A DNA stretch of 7,783 nt from Leptolyngbya sp. SIO4C1 (GTDB lineage Bacteria; Cyanobacteriota; Cyanobacteriia; Phormidesmidales; Phormidesmidaceae): positions 1 to 7,783 of the forward strand of contig JAAHIA010000236.1 in the NCBI GenBank assembly GCA_010671975.1. Direction: 5' to 3'. Positions 5,905 through 7,783 of this stretch are shown here, piece by piece; the first letter of the stretch is position 1; every line of letters begins with the position of its first letter. The notes beneath the pieces are model-generated. The model saw nothing but the letters and a program-made list of their open reading frames with translations, was not told the origin of the DNA and searched no databases. The translations under genes and the position numbers were made by a program.

Positions 5905-7332
5905 ATGCCCGTTCGAGCGCCTCAGCTGCCAGCCGATCTGCCCTGGCTAAATACGCCTGCTCCAGTTTCGCTGGCGGATCTGCGCGATCGCTTTGTGCTG
6001 CTCGATTTTTGGACCTACGGCTGCATTAACTGTCTAAATCTGCTGCCGACGCTGAAGCTGATTGAGCAAAAGTATGCAGCCCAGCTAACGGTCATTGGCG
6101 TCCATACGGGCAAGTTTGCCGCAGAGCAGCAGCCAGAGAATATTCGGTCGGCGCTGCTGAAATACGGCATTGGCCATCCAGTGATAGTCGATCGCGATCG
6201 CGCCATCTGGCAGGCCTATGCCATTAGAGCCTGGCCAACGCTGGTGCTGATCAATCCGCAAGGCTACATCGTCGAGCAGATTGTGGGAGAGCGCGATCGC
6301 GACTGGCTTGAGCGGACAGTTGGCCGCCATCTCCCTACGGCATCTAGTCAGCCGCTGGCAGCAGCGGTGAGTGAGCTATCCACACCGCTTGCCTTTCCTA
6401 CTGGCCTGGCGATTGATCATGCCAATCGCCGGCTCTTTATTGCCGACACAGGCCACCATCGGATTGTAGTGACTAGCCTCAGCGGACAGCTGCAGACAAT
6501 CATTGGCAGCGACAGCGCCGGGCTTCAAGACGGCGGTTTCACAGACAGTCAGTTTCAGCGACCGCAGGGTCTAGCCTGGGATGGTGAACGGCTCTATATT
6601 GCGGATACTGGCAATCACTGCGTTCGCGCAGCTGATTTTTTAACTGGGCAGGTCAGCACCGTTGCTGGCAGCGGTCAGCAGAGCCGCACTCTGTTTCCGC
6701 ACTGCGGTATTGGCTCAGCGCTACCGCTCAACGCGCCCTGGGGCTTGGCGCTGGTCGATTGCTATCTATATATTTCAATGGCTGGCGCGCATCAGATTTG
6801 GCGGCTGAATCGACAGACCCAGCAGCTAGAGACCTACCTGGGCACGGGCGCTGAAGGCTGCGTAGATGGCCCAGCGGCAGCGGCTGCTTTTGCCCAGCCT
6901 AGCGGTCTGGCAACAGACGGAAAGAGACTCTACGTCGCTGATAGCGAAACCAGCTGCATTCGCCAGATTGAGCTCAGTGAAGCACCTACTGTTAGGACAC
7001 TCTGTGGCAGCGGCGCGCTGTTTGACTACGGAGATCGCGACGGTGTGGGCGAAGCGGTGCGGCTGCAGCATCCGCTTGACGTTGCGATCGCGCCTGACGG
7101 CTGTCTCTGGATTGCTGATACCTACAACCACAAGCTCAAGCGCCTAAACCTCGCCACTAAATATTGTGAGACTGTCCTGATAGATCTATTTGAACCGGCA
7201 GGTTTGAGTAGCACTGACTCAGCTTGCTATATCGCCAATGCCAACAAACATGCCATTATTCAGTACGATTTCGGTCTTCAGCAAAGCCGACGATTAAAGT
7301 TACAAACAGTCTGCACAATCGAATCCTGCTGA
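5905..7332 (+). CDS. Thioredoxin-like / NHL-repeat protein (NHLRC2/SOQ1-type architecture)
   Basis: The 475-aa protein has an N-terminal thioredoxin/TlpA-like domain (about 10-145) with FWTYGCINC, cysteines C40 and C43, and a cis-proline in AWPTLVLI (P111). An NHL propeller follows at about 160-455 with six recognisable blades; the clearest carry LFIADTGHHRIV (178-189), LYIADTGNHCV, LYVADSETSCI and LWIADTYNHKL, while the third (YISMAGAHQIW) and sixth (YIANANKHAII) are degenerate. The thioredoxin-CINC plus NHL layout is that of animal NHLRC2 and the lumenal part of plant SOQ1, which suppresses sustained photoprotective quenching. This copy lacks the HAD domain and appears to lack the C-terminal domain. 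No signal peptide is present, so a cytoplasmic location is expected. The ATG lies 3 nt after the lipoprotein stop with no visible ribosome-binding site, suggesting translational coupling. Redox activity is inferred, and the substrate is unknown. Confidence 0.93.
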   Translation: MPVRAPQLPADLPWLNTPAPVSLADLRDRFVLLDFWTYGCINCLNLLPTLKLIEQKYAAQLTVIGVHTGKFAAEQQPENIRSALLKYGIGHPVIVDRDRAIWQAYAIRAWPTLVLINPQGYIVEQIVGERDRDWLERTVGRHLPTASSQPLAAAVSELSTPLAFPTGLAIDHANRRLFIADTGHHRIVVTSLSGQLQTIIGSDSAGLQDGGFTDSQFQRPQGLAWDGERLYIADTGNHCVRAADFLTGQVSTVAGSGQQSRTLFPHCGIGSALPLNAPWGLALVDCYLYISMAGAHQIWRLNRQTQQLETYLGTGAEGCVDGPAAAAAFAQPSGLATDGKRLYVADSETSCIRQIELSEAPTVRTLCGSGALFDYGDRDGVGEAVRLQHPLDVAIAPDGCLWIADTYNHKLKRLNLATKYCETVLIDLFEPAGLSSTDSACYIANANKHAIIQYDFGLQQSRRLKLQTVCTIESC

Positions 7333-7463
7333 CCTCGATCATTTTTTCAAACGAAATCTCGGTGCTCTGCTCCGGGATTGTACACAAGGCCTACTCTTAC
7401 AGGGTGATCCATATTTGAATTGGGGTGACTGGATTCGGCATCAGCTTCGATACCTAGGTTTTG
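7333..7463. other. Non-coding spacer after the thioredoxin-NHL gene
   Basis: No convincing ORF, RNA gene or intrinsic terminator was found. A six-T run at 7342-7347 lacks a credible stem before it. The last eight bases (7456-7463, AGGTTTTG) are the left copy of the flanking duplication of the neighbouring element. Confidence 0.5.
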
Positions 7464-7554
7464 GGCGTTGCTGATTTGAGGTATAAACCGTTGGCCTAGA
7501 GCTCTGAAATGCTGTACGGCACTCGTCAAATTCATACTGTCATTCAGCAACGCC
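7464..7554. mobile_element. MITE-like element, 91 bp, with terminal inverted repeats
   Basis: The ends GGCGTTGCTGA (7464-7474) and TCAGCAACGCC (7544-7554) are perfect 11-bp inverted repeats. Similarity extends to about 24 bp at each end (18 of 24 positions), with GTAT[A/G]AA shared further in. The flanks AGGTTTTG (7456-7463) and AGATTTTG (7555-7562) match at 7 of 8 positions and abut the ends exactly, as expected for an 8-bp target-site duplication with one later mutation. The interior is too short for a transposase and has no ORF, so movement would need one supplied elsewhere. The ends resemble insertion-sequence termini starting GGC-TTG-TGA, but I cannot assign a family from sequence alone. 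Confidence 0.65.
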
Positions 7555-7655
7555 AGATTTTGTGAGCGCGCCGTTATATTGGTTCAGCAAGTTTTTCGAA
7601 AGTAAATCAGTCAAGCGCTTGCTCTATGAAGGAATAAAAGCCTAGCACTTCAACG

Positions 7656-7759
7656 GTGACTGCCCCTGGTCGCGTCCTCGATCAGATATATGACGAAGGC
7701 ACTAGCAGCTTCTTTGTGCGGGTAGCAGTGCAGACGGTAGAGCAATTTGGCGTAAGCGT
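7656..7759 (+). CDS. Possible start of a further gene, cut by contig end
   Basis: An open frame from GTG at 7656 runs without a stop to the adapter-like end, giving about 34 codons beginning VTAPGRVLDQIYDEGTSSFF. An in-frame TAA at 7635 limits the start to GTG (or a rare ACG). The composition looks protein-like, and the segment VRVAVQTVEQFGV could be a helix or strand. No ribosome-binding site is well placed; AAGGA near 7629 is over 20 nt away. I do not recognise the product. A 34-codon open frame can arise by chance, and a minus-strand frame here is also open. Confidence 0.3.
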
Positions 7760-7783
7760 AGATCGGAAGAGCGGCGTGTATGT
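7760..7783. other. Sequencing-adapter sequence at right contig end
   Basis: The last 24 bases start AGATCGGAAGAGCG, the standard Illumina TruSeq adapter prefix, and continue with CGTGTA after one mismatch, as in the read-1 adapter. The final three bases diverge, consistent with low-quality read ends. This stretch should not be treated as genomic. Confidence 0.9.

Larger units (their letters stand above)
2151..7091. repeat. HIP1 octamers (GCGATCGC), eight perfect copies
   Basis: Perfect copies are at 2151-2158, 3789-3796, 4052-4059, 4747-4754, 5984-5991, 6194-6201, 6293-6300 and 7084-7091. One is in psaA, one is intergenic (inside the 12-bp palindrome CTGCGATCGCAG, 3787-3798), two are in the lipoprotein gene and four are in the thioredoxin-NHL gene. 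About 0.1 copy would be expected by chance in a window of this size. HIP1 overabundance is a known hallmark of many cyanobacterial chromosomes and supports the genomic origin of the rightward gene pair. Confidence 0.9.

Noticed and set aside
7333..7350. Intrinsic terminator after the thioredoxin-NHL gene
   Set aside because: There is a T run but no stable GC-rich stem before it.
7347..7550. Minus-strand ORF of 67 codons in the 3' non-coding region
   Set aside because: It lies largely across the MITE-like element, resembles no family and has no clear ribosome-binding site.

Overview
The window looks like one short assembled contig from a cyanobacterium. It carries photosystem I reaction-centre genes in the usual psaA-psaB order and eight perfect copies of the cyanobacterial HIP1 octamer (GCGATCGC). 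The coding GC is moderately high. I cannot name the genus from the sequence alone.

Minus-strand block (about 25-3391): complete psaA (754 aa from the ATG at 3391) is followed 25 nt later by psaB. Only the first ~358 codons of psaB are present, roughly half the gene. The apparent psaB stop lies in bases resembling an Illumina adapter at the left contig end, and the right end (7760-7783) also finishes in adapter-like sequence. The short PsaB is therefore best read as an assembly edge, not a biological truncation.

Divergent intergenic region (3392-3948): this is AT-richer and holds control signals for both directions. They include a TATAAT -10 for psaA overlapped by a 16-bp dyad, an exact 14-bp repeat 178 bp apart with a third core copy exactly midway (89 + 89 bp), a 12-bp palindrome GGTTTCGAAACC, a HIP1-centred 12-bp palindrome, and a 7-bp-arm dyad in front of the rightward gene pair.

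Plus-strand pair (3949-7332): a 650-aa predicted lipoprotein has an envelope-type globular region of unknown function and a long Pro/Ala/Glu-rich tail. Three bases after its stop begins a 475-aa thioredoxin-like plus NHL beta-propeller protein with a C-I-N-C motif, the architecture of the NHLRC2/SOQ1 family. The spacing and the lack of a clear ribosome-binding site suggest an operon with translational coupling.

Right end (7333-7783): mostly non-coding. It contains a 91-bp MITE-like element with 11-bp perfect (about 24-bp imperfect) terminal inverted repeats and an 8-bp near-perfect flanking duplication. A possible start of another rightward gene follows and runs off the contig. No tRNA, rRNA, CRISPR array or transposase gene was seen.
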